30,122 nucleotides of DNA from Intoshia linei (GCA_001642005.1 LWCA01000371.1:1-30122); one strand, 5' to 3'. Numbered from the stretch's first letter, positions 12,501 through 22,142 are shown. A program made the numbers and translations. The notes: a model not told the origin generated them from the letters alone.

Positions 12501-12866
12501 GAAGAAATAGTTCATATTTTACGTCTTATATAGAATTGTGCTACACCGTTTTCATTCATTTGAGAAAACATTGCAATCTCATACTGAACCTTTTTTCTCT
12601 CATGATTGATGCTGGTATACCTGACATGGCTATAGATCCTGCCAGAGCTATGCGAAAGGTAATGTAAATACTCCATTTAACATTGATGAGAATTAATACT
12701 TTTTTCATTTACAACTGTTTAGATTGAAGAAAAGTTTTTGTTGTCCAAGACTGAAATCCAAATTCATAAAATTATAAAAGACGTAATAGACAATAGTCTC
12801 GAAGCGCTTATGCCTAAAATTGCTGAGGGTGTACATAAATTTTTCAAAAAAAAGGTTTTTTTTTAA
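3508..12866 (+). CDS. PIK3C3: Phosphatidylinositol 3-kinase catalytic subunit type 3 (Vps34)
   Basis: It phosphorylates phosphatidylinositol to PI3P on endosomes and autophagosome precursors, in complex with Vps15 and Beclin-1 (family knowledge). Exons: 3508-3572, 3761-3840, 4005-4104, 4147-4290, 4670-4739, 6375-6608, 7047-7591, 8151-8265, 8304-8371, 10083-10290, 11285-11425, 11468-11552, 11781-11949, 12088-12257, 12292-12327, 12435-12658, 12723-12866. Phases close at 2598 nt, about 865 residues against 887 in human. C2 domain is about 20-230, helical domain 235-480 ([18 protein letters not shown]), kinase 560-865. Visible are the ATP lysine in [16 protein letters not shown] (about K613), GVGDRHNDN (about D720-N725) and HIDFGF (about D738). 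Exon 2 donor and exon 3 acceptor are the least certain. A Trp (about 744) replaces the usual Gly in GRDPKP at the exon 15/16 junction. Confidence 0.9.
4808..5066 (-). repeat. Dispersed ~250-bp repeat family, copy B (Vps34 intron 5)
   Basis: This is the reverse-orientation copy of the repeat at 2311 and 7846. On the minus strand it runs from TGTTAACAAAATAAAATTAA through GGTGGAATAATTCACTTTAA to AAGCTAGGTGTAGTTTGTAC and GTAGTACATAACAGTCAA. It lies wholly within Vps34 intron 5, antisense to the gene. It shares with copy C the extra left border ATGTTAACAAAATAAAATT, which copy A lacks. Confidence 0.8.
5185..6095 (+). repeat. Composite dispersed repeat with ~135-bp tandem units (Vps34 intron 5)
   Basis: Several blocks here recur in the same order on the opposite strand at 17535-17755: TTCGGATGAA..ACCAACATTG (5190), TGTGTGTTAAC (5748), a T-run followed by AATTCTAGG (5798), and AAAGGGTAAT..GG.TTTTGG. 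Within this copy the last part is tandemly repeated. AATTCTAGG recurs at about 5796, 5925 and 6062, and the first two are followed by AAAAAGGGTAAT and a G/T-rich block. It is non-coding; the short open frames across it are low-complexity shadows. It is probably a non-autonomous transposon, but its termini could not be fixed. Confidence 0.6.
7846..8108 (+). repeat. Dispersed ~250-bp repeat family, copy C (Vps34 intron 7)
   Basis: Same-strand copy of the repeat at 2311, with the same landmarks in the same order: ATGTTAACAAAATAAAATTA, GGAATAATTCACTTTAAA, AACCACTCCTTTAAAG, GAGCTAGGTGCTGTTTGTAG and GTACATAACAGTTAACCTAG. It ends about 40 bp before exon 8 of Vps34, so it supplies most of intron 7. 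Confidence 0.8.
8682..9557 (-). pseudogene. Ty3/gypsy integrase remnant inside Vps34 intron 9
   Basis: A minus-strand integrase lies antisense to its host gene. From about 9557 down to 9107 one frame reads [20 protein letters not shown] and then the HHCC zinc-binding domain ([17 protein letters not shown]). The frame then enters the core with [13 protein letters not shown], which holds the first catalytic Asp. A frame change near 9105 leads into 9020-8682, with [17 protein letters not shown] (second Asp), [12 protein letters not shown] (Glu) and [17 protein letters not shown], the usual post-catalytic block. All three DDE residues survive, but the frame break and missing RT, RNase H and LTRs make the copy inactive. 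About 1.7 kb of intron 9 is largely this insertion and its decay. Confidence 0.85.
9650..9715. mobile_element. Short hAT-terminus relic next to the gypsy integrase
   Basis: The stretch begins with CAGTGGTGCACAGTTGTTAA and ends with GGTTAAGAACCACTG. The right part, read in reverse, is CAGTGGTTCTTAACC, a near copy of the end of the MITE at 15129-15505. The ends match only loosely and no 8-bp duplication is evident, so this is likely a mostly deleted hAT MITE rather than a fresh insertion. Confidence 0.4.
10457..10660 (-). pseudogene. Tc1-like transposase N-terminal DNA-binding fragment (Vps34 intron 10)
   Basis: The 67-codon minus-strand frame contains [20 protein letters not shown], then [20 protein letters not shown] and [11 protein letters not shown]. 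This resembles the two-part helix-turn-helix of Tc1/mariner transposases: a conserved IA..L..S....R..L.....YG linker, then a G/K-rich GRKR-type hook and LS.R.KR.I. No catalytic domain follows, so it is a fragment. The assignment rests on motif pattern recognised by eye. It lies antisense within intron 10 of Vps34. Confidence 0.55.
11067..11087. repeat. Perfect short palindrome in Vps34 intron 10
   Basis: Nine-base arms ACATGTTAA and TTAACATGT flank the loop TTG. In such AT-rich DNA short palindromes arise by chance, and no function is claimed. Confidence 0.6.
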
Positions 12867-12943
12867 ATGTTAACTTTAAAATTTAGTTTACTTGAATCAA
12901 TGTATCGTTTTTAACTAGTTTATTTAAAATTTGTTACATATTT

Positions 12944-12949
12944 AATAAA
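12944..12949 (+). promoter_or_regulatory. Polyadenylation signal candidate for Vps34
   Basis: AATAAA occurs 78 bp after the Vps34 stop codon (12864-12866), at a typical distance for a short insect 3' UTR. In AT-rich DNA this hexamer is common, so the call depends on position. Confidence 0.4.
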
Positions 12950-13739
12950 AAATTTTCAGTCATGTAAGGTTTTATCGAGGGCCGAACCTACCGTGCTGGA
13001 GCCATTTTATTTCTATTTGTTATTTTTTTATGCAGAAAAATCGCAATTAGTGAATATCTACATAATTTTTTCAAAACAATATTTTTTTTCATTTAAAACA
13101 TCACAATTTAGTATACTTGATCAATTCAGTGTTTTTGATATGTTTATTTAAAATGTATTGAATATTTCATTATATAAAATGAATCAGGATGAAAGGTTAA
13201 ACCTACAAGCTATATAAACTTCTGCAATCAAAACTAGCATTGAAAATAATAGGGATATTGCCGTTATCTAAAAGTAGATAAAAATAAATTAATAATTAAT
13301 TAATATATTCGCACATATAAATTTTTCAATTAATCAAAAACTAGACAGTTCATTAACTAACTAAACTCCTAAAAATTAACAGGTTTTTTATGTAGCTCAT
13401 ATTTAGTCACGTTAATGAAGTTGAAGATATTGATAATTTCTCTCAGAAATAATATTTTTGGTTTATAAGTTTACAGCCCCAGACTATTCCAATTATTCAC
13501 CATTTCACTGACCCTACATAACATGATATGCATGATGGAAGTGAGAAAAATAACAGTAAAAATTTTTTTGACCAATAAAATTTTTATGGTATTTTTTTTT
13601 AAATTTTGGAGGCGATATTTTCCCAAATTTGCATAAAACATACATTAAAATATTCATTAGTATGTACGGTATAATTTAATTTTTTTCATTAATATTTTGA
13701 TGTCAGTAGAATGAATTAAATAAATGAACTAGTCTAGGT
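12950..13739. other. Intergenic AT-rich stretch, no feature recognised
   Basis: No open frame with protein similarity, RNA gene or clear repeat boundary is visible on either strand. Short poly-T and poly-A runs and a few weak direct repeats are all that can be seen. Confidence 0.5.
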
Positions 13740-14237
13740 ATTTATTAACGAATTTTCAATTTCGTTAATATGGAATTTTACCCATAATAAACATCCTTGT
13801 CAACAGAATTTAATTTTTTTAAATAAAAACCATTAAATGGTCATATTTCTTGTTATTATGAGTTTTTGAATAATATATGACGAAGTAATATAAACAAAAT
13901 ATTATCAACGGGGTCCATGTCAACTCCTCGGTCCCCAACAGTTTTTTGGGGTCCATAAAAAATTTTATCAATTTTAAATTATTTACAAAAATAAAATAAA
14001 GTTAAAAATGATATTTCCGCAATGATAGTAATTATTTCTAATTAACACCATGTAATTTAATATATATTAAAAATTTAATAAAAAATGTAATAAATTGACT
14101 TGTAATTAATAAAAAATAGCTTATAGTCATTAAAAACAGATTCTAGAGTTTTAAAGATAAAATTTTTATTAACAGAATTTTTGGTACATACAAATTCGTT
14201 AAAAAAAAATAAATAATTCAAAATTCCGTTAATAAGG
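13740..14237. repeat. Possible MITE with ATTAACG-type inverted ends
   Basis: The left side begins TATTAACGAATTTTCAA and itself folds (TATTAACGAA against TTCGTTAATA, 13740-13768). The right side, read in reverse from about 14237, is ATTAACGGAATTTTGAA, an inverted near-match to the left end. The stretch between is non-coding and AT-rich. The target duplication is not clear, so the boundaries are approximate. Confidence 0.35.
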
Positions 14238-14286
14238 ACTTAGGCTTTATAATAATATAATGTATTATAATAAAATGTTATTACCG

Positions 14287-14545
14287 GTATAATGCTGTTA
14301 ATATTTAAAATATTGAAGATAAAATAAAATGAAAATGCAAAAGCAGAAAAAAATCCGAGTATTATTGTTACACTCATAACAATTATGCCATTTAATTCTT
14401 TGGCTAAATAAAAAAAAGTAAGTCTTGAACTATATTCACAATGTACAGATAATCCCACGATGAAATTTAAGTTTTCATGTAAAAATATTTCATTATTAAT
14501 ATCAAATTCATTGTAATGTAAATTATACGACTCTTTCCATTAAAA
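14287..14545 (-). CDS. Unassigned open exon-like stretch with one membrane segment
   Basis: About 85 codons are open on the minus strand, starting after a TAA near 14545. The product begins acidic and hydrophilic (YNLHYNEFDINNEIFLHENL), followed by GLSVHCEYSSRLTFFYLAK. A strongly hydrophobic run follows, IIVMSVTIILGFFSAFAFSF, that would span a membrane once. A good donor (CCG|GTAATA) follows at about 14288. The mixed composition, with cysteine, serine and charged residues, is unlike the AT-driven shadows nearby. I do not recognise a family and could not find partner exons. It may be an exon of a gene fragment or chance. Confidence 0.25.
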
Positions 14546-15120
14546 ACTAGTATAATTTAATTTTATAATTTTAATAATAATAATAATTTTCATCCATAAA
14601 GCTTCACTTTCTGAAAATTAAAATTAGTGATAAAATATTACTTTCGAAAACTATTAGAAATTGTAGTTTTTTAAATTCTAGGCGCTTAATTTTTTTTAAC
14701 ACATAGATATTCTATTTTATATACAGAGTAAATATATAAGTAAAAAAGCATCCATCCACGTGCGAAATGGGTCTTTCTAATAAAAAAATCAAAACTGGAC
14801 ACCCTAATAAGCAAGAGTAGAATAACATCGGCCCGTGCATGGCTTTAACATATATACCTACCAAGTGGTTATCCCTTATAAATAAAAATATTATATATTG
14901 TAGACAACGTTATAACCTTGTTTAGCAACAGAGTCGTCTTTATCAATGTTCTAAAATTGAATAATAATCCATATTTATCAGTATAGGTATACCATCTCAA
15001 TGTTTTTTAGCAGATGTTTGAATGTTTTTTTTACAGTAAGACGGTTCCAAAATTTAAAAGAACCTGATATTGGATTTTAATAAATTTTTACGGTTTATTT
15101 AAATGTATAAACTGCCTATT
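14546..15120. other. AT-rich spacer with a possible transposon end
   Basis: No gene is seen. At 14790-14806 the text CAAAACTGGACACCCTA reads on the minus strand as TAGGGTGTCCAGTTTTG, a common kind of DNA-transposon terminus, but no partner end was found. Confidence 0.3.
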
Positions 15121-15128
15121 CTCTGAAG

Positions 15129-15505
15129 CAGTGATTCTTAACCAGTGTGTCATAAGTAGAGACAGGTGCGCCGTACAGAAATTTCGGTTTATTATATAAA
15201 TTTTTTTAAATTAGTATCAAACTTTTATATTGACAATTCTTTCATAACATTGTGGAATTTACTATTTAATAAAATGAATATTTCCATAAAATTGTAGATT
15301 AAATAATATGATAAATATCAAAAATATCAACATTTCATCATACATCTAATGTTATCTACTAAATTTAAGTTGATAAAATTAAAGTATTTTTGTATTGTGA
15401 TTTTATATTTTTATCGTTTTTAATCTTTGCACATTTCGAAAATCAATTTTTTTTCTTTTCAAAATTTGAAATGCGCCCTGAAGTAATAAAGGTTAAGAAT
15501 CACTG
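15129..15505. mobile_element. Non-autonomous hAT element (MITE), 377 bp
   Basis: The ends are perfect 15-bp inverted repeats, CAGTGATTCTTAACC at 15129 and GGTTAAGAATCACTG ending at 15505. The flanking octamers CTCTGAAG (15121-15128) and CTGTACAG (15506-15513) match at 5 of 8 positions, consistent with an aged 8-bp hAT target duplication. The interior is non-coding and includes GTGCGCC and GCGCCCTG subterminal blocks. No transposase is encoded. Confidence 0.8.
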
Positions 15506-15513
15506 CTGTACAG

Positions 15514-16244
15514 CGATACACCTAATCAACATAATAATTGATTTTGTTAATTAATCATTAATTTTTGACGAAATTTTTTTGGGTGCATTTAAAGGAAAAA
15601 GAGTTTTAAAGATATTGAAGATGTTAACTGTTAAAAATATTTGTTAAAAAAATGGGTCTTAATGATATTCCAAAAAATTTTACAAATGGTAGATAAAAAT
15701 TTCCCCTAAAAATCTCGTATACTTATCTCGTATATATCTGTAAACTCGTATACCTCGTACCAAAAAATATATAAATCTCAAAAATTAGTAAATGAAAATA
15801 TAAAAACCTTTTTGATGATATTATTGTAACAACGATTTTCATTATCCACAGTGTATTTTTTTATTCGTTGCCTCAATTCTTGATTATCTTTGATATTTTC
15901 CTATATTATTAATATCATATACATCAGGAATGGGTTCGTTAACTGGGGTATCAAATCAGTTTTTAAGCGTGCCAAAAAATTTTTTTTAAAAAGTCTACAT
16001 TTTATGTTAATAAAAAAAAATGAATAAATAAGGACATTTTTGATAAAAGTTATAAACAATAAATTAAAAAAAAGTTAACAATTTACTTGAAAGTATTCGA
16101 AATTAAAAAATATAAAAAATGAATTGTTCTCCAAGTAACTCAGAGACACAAAATGAGAGGATTATTAACGTTCATGAGAAATACGCGAATATCGATGCTA
16201 TAATATATTTTATAAAAAAAGTGATTTATACCAACGACTAACGC
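15514..16244. other. AT-rich spacer, no gene recognised
   Basis: The stretch holds CTCGTATA repeats (15714-15760) and AGGAATGGGTTCG near 15926, which faintly resembles a hAT subterminal block. No open frame has recognisable similarity. Confidence 0.4.
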
Positions 16245-16370
16245 ACAGTGTACTCTGAGCCGAACAAATCGTACCAAGGCCTTCATGATAGGTATATGAT
16301 ATACTGTATCGTTGCGAATTTTTTATTTTCGGGCCTTGAGCATGATAAGTTCGGCTCTGACTATACCTTA
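16245..16370. repeat. Long imperfect hairpin (fold-back sequence)
   Basis: Arms GAGCCGAAC at 16257-16265 and GTTCGGCTC at 16349-16357 are perfect. Pairing continues inward imperfectly through AAATCGTACCAAGGCC on the left against the complement of GGCCTTGAGCATGATAA on the right. The arms total roughly 28 bases each around a ~45-base AT-rich loop. The arms are more GC-rich than the surroundings. A plus-strand open frame across the hairpin (16248-16442) is judged incidental. Confidence 0.65.
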
Positions 16371-16980
16371 TTAAATATACATTATTTACAATATTTAATT
16401 ACGTTTTCATCTACTTTGAAAACTAATTCACCTTGTTTGTAAACTTGAGATAATTCAAAGCCTCCATCTAAATAAATTGTATTATGTCGATTGTAGATAT
16501 GCAATAATATCAATAATATGATAAAGTAAACATCCTTACTTATATATTATGCTCTGCAATATTTTTTGCGTGTGTTTTACCGTTTATTTAAACAACTACC
16601 AGTCGTAGAATTTTATAAAGTCCATATTTCAATTACATTTTTTTCCGGGGTGTTAGCAAAATAAATTTCAACCTCCCAAACTCACATCTTACAAATCAAA
16701 AAGCCCAATTGTCCTATTTTTTGAAAATCCAAAGAGTTCGAGAATTTAAAAAAATATATACTCTGATACGGATTTTAACTGATCTTTAATTGACTTTAAC
16801 TTTAACTTGAACTTTAATTGATCATAAATTTAAATTTAAAAAAAAATATCTTCAGGCCAAAACTAGTGATTGTACCGAAATAAAAAATACTATGAAAATA
16901 TGATTATATTATAATATTTAAAATTTACCATTTCAAAAATACCACCACTAAAAAAATTTTATCAAAACTACCATTTCAAG
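16371..16980. other. AT-rich spacer before hAT tail
   Basis: No gene is seen. At 16853-16875 the sequence GCCAAAACTAGTGATTGTA resembles, in part and in the same orientation, CACTAGCCAAAACCACAAA at 17552. This hints that the two mark related subterminal regions around the hAT transposase tail. Confidence 0.35.
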
Positions 16981-17097
16981 CCCTAATGGAAAAATTGACT
17001 TACACCGATATTCTTTTCGAAAATCCGATTTTACGAAATCTTATGAAAAAAATCCACTTATAAACCATAAATAAAAAATCTAATTTTCTAATCCTTA

Positions 17098-17421
17098 ATG
17101 GAAAAATATCCTTTTTCCAATACTTTTTTAAAAACCTCTTATTCCAACCACAAATTACTAACGCTTAAGGGAATTATCCTCTTTTTCCAATTTTATTTTG
17201 AAAAATATTATGAGTTGTTACGCACTGGAACGCTATCATCAAGATTGTTAAAATTAAAGGAAGTCCTTATGACCGTTCAACCTACGTCAACACAAAATGA
17301 AAGAAATTTTTCTACTGCTTCTAATTTCGTTACAAAATGTAGAACGCGTTTAAAAGACGAATCTATCAATATTATGTGTGTTTTTAAAAAATCTAAAATA
17401 AATAAATTTTTTTCTATATAA
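17098..17421 (+). pseudogene. hAT transposase C-terminal dimerisation domain fragment
   Basis: The plus-strand frame of 107 codons ends with LKLKEVLMTVQPTSTQNERN and FSTASNFVTKCRTRLKDESI. This is the hAT dimerisation block: a proline, then S/T..ER.FS, then a K/R-R.RL motif before the final helix NIMCVFKK. The first part (residues 1-60) is low-complexity and shows only weak similarity. The catalytic D, D and E positions upstream are absent or decayed beyond recognition. Upstream, the short block CCTTAATGGAAAAA repeats imperfectly (16982, 17091). It is a remnant of an Ac-type hAT element. Confidence 0.75.
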
Positions 17422-17534
17422 ATTTGTAAATTTCAATCTAGATTCGTGTTATTTTATTAATTAGATTTCTTTTTGTTTCTAAAATTTTTAATGCTTCTAT
17501 ATTATATATGAATCAAAAATTTTTATTTTTAATT

Positions 17535-17755
17535 TCCCGGGAAATCACAATCACTAGCCAAAACCACAAATTACCCTTTTTTTTAATGAAAAAAGCCCTA
17601 GAATTTAAAAAAAATTACAGGTTATACAGTCGTAGCCTGTTAACACACAAAAAATCTAATTAAAAAAAATAGAACAAAAAAAATTAAATAAATTTTCAGA
17701 TGTATTTCAATGTTGGTAACACTTCATCCGAAATCCATGAGAAAAAAGAGTATGC
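17535..17755 (-). repeat. Second copy of the composite repeat seen in Vps34 intron 5
   Basis: Read on the minus strand, this gives TTCGGATGAAGTGTTACCAA, then TGTGTGTTAACAGGC, then a T-run and AAATTCTAGGGC, then AAAAGGGTAATTTGTGG and GGCTAGTGATTGTGATTTCC. These blocks match in order those at 5190, 5748, 5798 and 5820. This copy has a single unit where the other has tandem units. It follows the hAT tail at 17098-17421 by about 110 bp and may be that element's 3' region. Confidence 0.6.
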
Positions 17756-19049
17756 ACTACAGGTATTTATAATTTTATTTTTTAGGGTTTTAGCTATTAT
17801 AATGTATTTTGTATAAATTCAAAAAATAAAATTTTGTTGTCAATAATATTTATCATCTCAACAATTGCTACGTTTGCATTGATCGATAGAGGTTTAAACG
17901 TAATCGTTCTTTTTCCCTAAACCTAATTCTACTATGCCAAAGGTTTGAAATTTTTCATAGCCTATGATTAAAAACATTTTAATCATCATGGTAAAAATGG
18001 ACTAATGCTACTTTTATTCTGTAAATAACATACAATTTCCTGAACAAAAAACAGAAGTTATATTACTACCCCATATTATTTGAATTAACTTTTCAATATC
18101 TAAATAATCCTTTACTAGCATAAAATTTAAAGTCTGTGTTTCAGTTAAAATTTAATTGAAAATTAAGAATCTTAGAATTAAAAAAACCAAATTTTAGTAA
18201 TCAATTTTTAGCAAATTTCATTCTCAGAAATTCAAATTTTTGAATTACAAAAATTTACGAAAATAACAAACATTCAGTACCGACATAGCCAGGTACTGTT
18301 TGTACAAAGTACAAAACAGAAAAGTTAGTCGATAATAAAGTCTATTTATGGACATATTTAAATAAAAAATAATCATAATTATATTAAGGATGCTTACACT
18401 GTTTATATGCATCTAAAATTTCCTTTAGACTGACTAGCCTTTCATTTTGAAAATATTTTTGATCGGTAGAAGCAAAATATGACTTTAATTTAGTAATATT
18501 AACATATGTTTTGTAGGTCATTGAGATTCACTAAATGTACTTAAAAGATAAGTTATTATCAACCTCAAAAATTGGAAATTAGCTATTAAATACCCCTGAT
18601 GTATATGATAAATTTATAAAATTCAAAATAATTATTACCAATTTCTTGATGACTTAAAATAAACGATAAATATTTTTAAATTATCAGTAAAATTTAATAA
18701 AAATTCACATTCTTATTTTGAAATTGATTACTAAGACAATGTTTTTCTGTATTGAATTTATTTTTTTAAGGTTGACTTGGCCACCTTGATTTAATGTAAA
18801 GGGAACATTAATAATGGTTTAATAATGAATTTATCTACGACGTCCAAATGCATGTTAATATGACAAAGATTTTCAACCGAAATTAATTTTGTTGATAAAT
18901 TTAAAGGAATATTATTAACAAGTGAATAATACTAATTCGTAATATTGAAGAAATAAACTAATATCATATTCATGGAATACAAAACAATAAAAAAAGAAAA
19001 TGTAATAAAATTTAAATTTTTACAAATAACAGTATAAAAAATATAAAAA
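17756..19049. other. AT-rich spacer with a fragment of the dispersed ~250-bp repeat (copy D)
   Basis: No gene is recognised. At about 18265-18330, ATAGCCAGGTACTGTTTGTA, AGTACAAAACAG and GTTAG match the 3' end of the repeat family at 2311, 4808 and 7846 in plus orientation. The rest shows no clear structure. The 3' UTR of DDX47 lies at its right edge on the minus strand. Confidence 0.5.
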
Positions 19050-20339
19050 TCATTTTTGAACTCGTTTCCTTTTAAATTTATACCGAAGTCCTAAATTGGA
19101 TTCATCATTATCGGTTTTTTTATATTTTCGTTTTCTTCGATCAATTTCGCGACATTCCATTCTAGCTTGCCTTTGCGCTTCTGAAATCGACTCCATCAAA
19201 TTTAAAACGGAATCTTCATTAACATCATATAAAGGAAGTTTATACCCCAAACTAGATTCAATTTTTATATACAATTCAACATCATACTGAGTAACAAGTG
19301 TAATTGCTTTTCCACTGCGTCCAGCTCTAGCAGTTCTACCGACTCTGTGAATATAATCTTTACTGTGAGTTGGAACATCATAATTTATGACACAATCAAC
19401 ATGAGGTATGTCTAAACCTCGACTAGCCACATCAGTGGCCACGAGAATTCCATTAGATTTGTGTCGAAACTTGTTTAAAGAAGCTATGCGTTTTTCCTGA
19501 CTCATTTGGCCATTCAAGGGAATAGATAAATAACCCAACAGTTTCAACATTATACTGACACGTTGAGTTCCATTACATGTACTACAAAAGACTATGACTG
19601 ATTTCCCATCACAAATTTGATTCAAAACACAAATAAGATAACCATCTTTAAATTTAGACGGAATAAAACAATAATTTTGAGATAATTTTTCGACAGTTTG
19701 ATATTTTTCACATATATCAATTCGTAGTGCGTCTTTTAGACAAGCTCTTTGCAGTTTTTCAACTTTATTCGTCATTGTTGCGGAAAATAATAGTGTTTGT
19801 CGATCATGTGGTAATTGTTGGACTATTGATGTAACTTCTTCTTCAAAATCCATTCCCAGGATTCTATCAGCTTCATCCATAACCAAAAACTTAACATTTT
19901 TCATGTTGAAACCTTTCGTGTTTCGAAAATGATCGACTAGTCTTCCGGGTGTACCGATAACAATGTGTGGTTTTTTACTGAGGGCTATTGCTTGTTGGAC
20001 CATATTCATACCTCCCACTATTGTGGCTACTTCTACACCAATTATCGATCCTAATGCATTCATTTGTTCGGCAATTTGAAGTGCCAATTCTCTTGTTGGA
20101 GTCAAGATGAGACAAAATAATCTCGATGACTTTTCCATTAATTTTTGCAATATTGGTATACAAAAAGCTGCCGTTTTTCCAGATCCTGTTTCAGCCAAAC
20201 CAATTACATCCTTTCCTAGTAAAATATTTGGAATTGACTCTTTTTGAATTTTTGTCGGTTCAGTCCAATTTAATGTTTTTACTGTATCGCATAGTACGTC
20301 AATAACTCCAAGTTGTTTGAAACCGGATAGTTCCGTCAT
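19050..20339 (-). CDS. DDX47: DEAD-box ATP-dependent RNA helicase DDX47 (yeast Rrp3)
   Basis: It is an ATP-driven RNA helicase acting in the nucleolus in 18S rRNA processing and small-subunit biogenesis (family knowledge). The 429-residue frame is intronless and intact, with all expected motifs. These are the Q motif (F7 to about Q32, WTEPTKIQ), AETGSGKT at 49-56, PTRELA at 81-86, GG at 109-110, TPGR at 130-133, DEAD at 155-158, SAT at 186-188, ATDVASRGLD at 301-310 and HRVGRTARAG at 331-340. The stretches KYQTVEKL (212-219), FIPSKFKD (225-232), PTHSKDYIHR and VTQYDVELY identify DDX47 rather than DDX49 or other DEAD-box relatives. The C-terminus is basic (RKRKYKK, KFKRKRVQK). The ATG at 20339 gives the normal short N-terminus. 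No break or unusual residue is seen. Confidence 0.95.
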   Translation of the reverse strand: MTELSGFKQLGVIDVLCDTVKTLNWTEPTKIQKESIPNILLGKDVIGLAETGSGKTAAFCIPILQKLMEKSSRLFCLILTPTRELALQIAEQMNALGSIIGVEVATIVGGMNMVQQAIALSKKPHIVIGTPGRLVDHFRNTKGFNMKNVKFLVMDEADRILGMDFEEEVTSIVQQLPHDRQTLLFSATMTNKVEKLQRACLKDALRIDICEKYQTVEKLSQNYCFIPSKFKDGYLICVLNQICDGKSVIVFCSTCNGTQRVSIMLKLLGYLSIPLNGQMSQEKRIASLNKFRHKSNGILVATDVASRGLDIPHVDCVINYDVPTHSKDYIHRVGRTARAGRSGKAITLVTQYDVELYIKIESSLGYKLPLYDVNEDSVLNLMESISEAQRQARMECREIDRRKRKYKKTDNDESNLGLRYKFKRKRVQK

Positions 20340-20795
20340 TATTTTTTATTTTAATAGAATTGAGAGATAAAATTTAATTTGCATTTAAATGAGCGATAAT
20401 AAATTTCTTTGTTTTCATAGTGATTTTAGAATAAAAATGAAATACCGTAAACACTCGAAAAGTGACCACTTTTTTAGGCAAGTGGTCAATTTTTCCACTA
20501 AAGTTAAAATCATAATATAACTATAGTTACACATTCTTTAAAATACAGTATTAATTTTACGTACCATATCATACATTCATCATTTTAACAATAACTGAAA
20601 CAGAAGCTGGTTGATTAATCGACTAAAATTATTAATTACGTTGACCATCATTATGAAAATATATTAAAAATAAGACGAGAAATTTCTAAGCTAATCATTT
20701 ATTATTTGTCTATTATAATTATACAAAAGTATTTCAGAGTGGAAAATATATATAATTATATATAATTAGATATTATTAATTATTTTTTTTATATT
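20340..20795. other. Spacer with pogo/Tigger-type subterminal palindrome
   Basis: This holds the DDX47 promoter side and the tail of the neighbouring transposon. At 20463-20488 TGACCACTT and AAGTGGTCA form a perfect inverted pair around a 8-base centre, and GGTCAATTTTTCCACT follows. Such GACCACTT subterminal blocks are typical of Tigger-like elements, supporting that the element at 20796-21985 ends near 20440. Confidence 0.5.
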
Positions 20796-21985
20796 TCATT
20801 TGAAACACTTGAGGACTGTATCATTTTGCTTTCCAATAAATATATCTTCTAGATTCTTTGGACAATGTTGTTTTGCATATTTTCTAAGATTATTAAATAT
20901 CGCATAAATTCCATCCTTTCTTAATTCTTCAAAATCTTTCAATTCTTCATTTTCTGCTATATTGATATTGTCTATAACGTCATTAATTTGGTCTTCAATA
21001 AAATTGTCTAAATTCTCATTCACAGAATCAGAAGATGTATGTTCCTTTTCCTTTAAATGCGTAAATTTTATGACATGATTAAAACAGTTTAAAATAGTAT
21101 TTTTACTAACTTTATCAAAAGCACATTTTGACCACATTATGTCATCCAAAACATTGATAGATTTCGAAAAATTTTTCAATTGTTCTTCATTTCATAACAT
21201 TATCGTCTTTAAGAATAAATTTTTATAATTGTCTTTAAAATTTTTAATTATGCCGGCATCAAGAGGTTGAATTAAACTTGTAGTGTTGGGAGGTAAAAAA
21301 ATACATTTTATGTTAGACAAATACAAATCCATATGTGAAGAGCAATTGTCGAGTATCATAACTTTTCTCTTCTCTTTAAAAAATTTTTTGTTAAGATTCA
21401 ACATCCAATCACTAAGAATATCTTCCGTCATTCAAGCATTTCGGTTACTGTAATAATTAACATTTATTTCTTCAAGGTTAATATTCTTGAATGCTCTTGG
21501 ATTTTTAGCTTTTCCTATAAATAATGGAGATAATTTATCACCACTTTTTGAACAGCAGAGTAAAACCGATATTCTCTCTTTGCATTGTTTTGTATTTTTT
21601 ACGCTTTGACATCGTTTGAATTAAAACTTTTGTTATTTAAGCATTTGAAGAATAATGCTGTTTCATCACAATTATAAATATTGCAGTCGTCACATTCTTC
21701 ATATAATTTCTTAAGAGTATCCACAAAACTTTCTGCCTTACTGTGATCAGCAGAGGCAGATTCACCTACAAGTTTTAGAAAAATAACGTCATTTCTTCTT
21801 TTGAATTTGTACAACCATTCTTGCGACGCTATGAAACTTTTAATTTCTAAACTTGAAGCAATTTTCAGAGCATAAAATTGTATTATTTATCCGGAAACTG
21901 GAACATCATATTTTCTTAGTCGTTCCAACCTGTTTATAACTCCCGTTTCAACTATTAGCCTTTGATGTGACCAATTTGTAGGTGC
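20796..21985 (-). pseudogene. Tigger/pogo-like DDE transposase, broken
   Basis: Minus-strand pieces make up one transposase. At about 21960-21830 comes a CENP-B-like DNA-binding region (LERLRKYDVPVSG, SFIASQEWLYKFKRRN). The DDE domain follows, with YNCDETALFFKCL (first Asp, about 21675), VLLCCSKSGDKLSPLFIGKA, KVMILDNCSSHMD (second Asp, about 21345) and TTSLIQPLDAGIIKNFKDN (third Asp, about 21265). The acidic C-terminal tail runs to 20796. Breaks are a TGA at 21432-21434 where the family has Trp after an Ala, a TGA at 21192-21194, a stop in the DNA-binding region, and a frame change near 21600. All three catalytic positions remain readable. It lies between DDX47 and a hAT remnant. Confidence 0.88.
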
Positions 21986-22142
21986 ACTTGGATATCGTTG
22001 ATTTATATTTACAATGCATTTGAAAACAAAAAATTTAGATTAAAATCATTAATCAAATGAAAGAGAATAACGGATATTGCTAAAATAAAATTAATCAATA
22101 TCAAATAAATTAGATTTAAACCACAATTATCAAAATTTTCAA

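Noticed and set aside
16248-16442. 64-codon plus-strand open frame
   Set aside because: It spans a long hairpin and has no coding-like composition or similarity.
19096-20163. Open frames overlapping DDX47 in other frames
   Set aside because: They are shadows of the intact helicase coding sequence.
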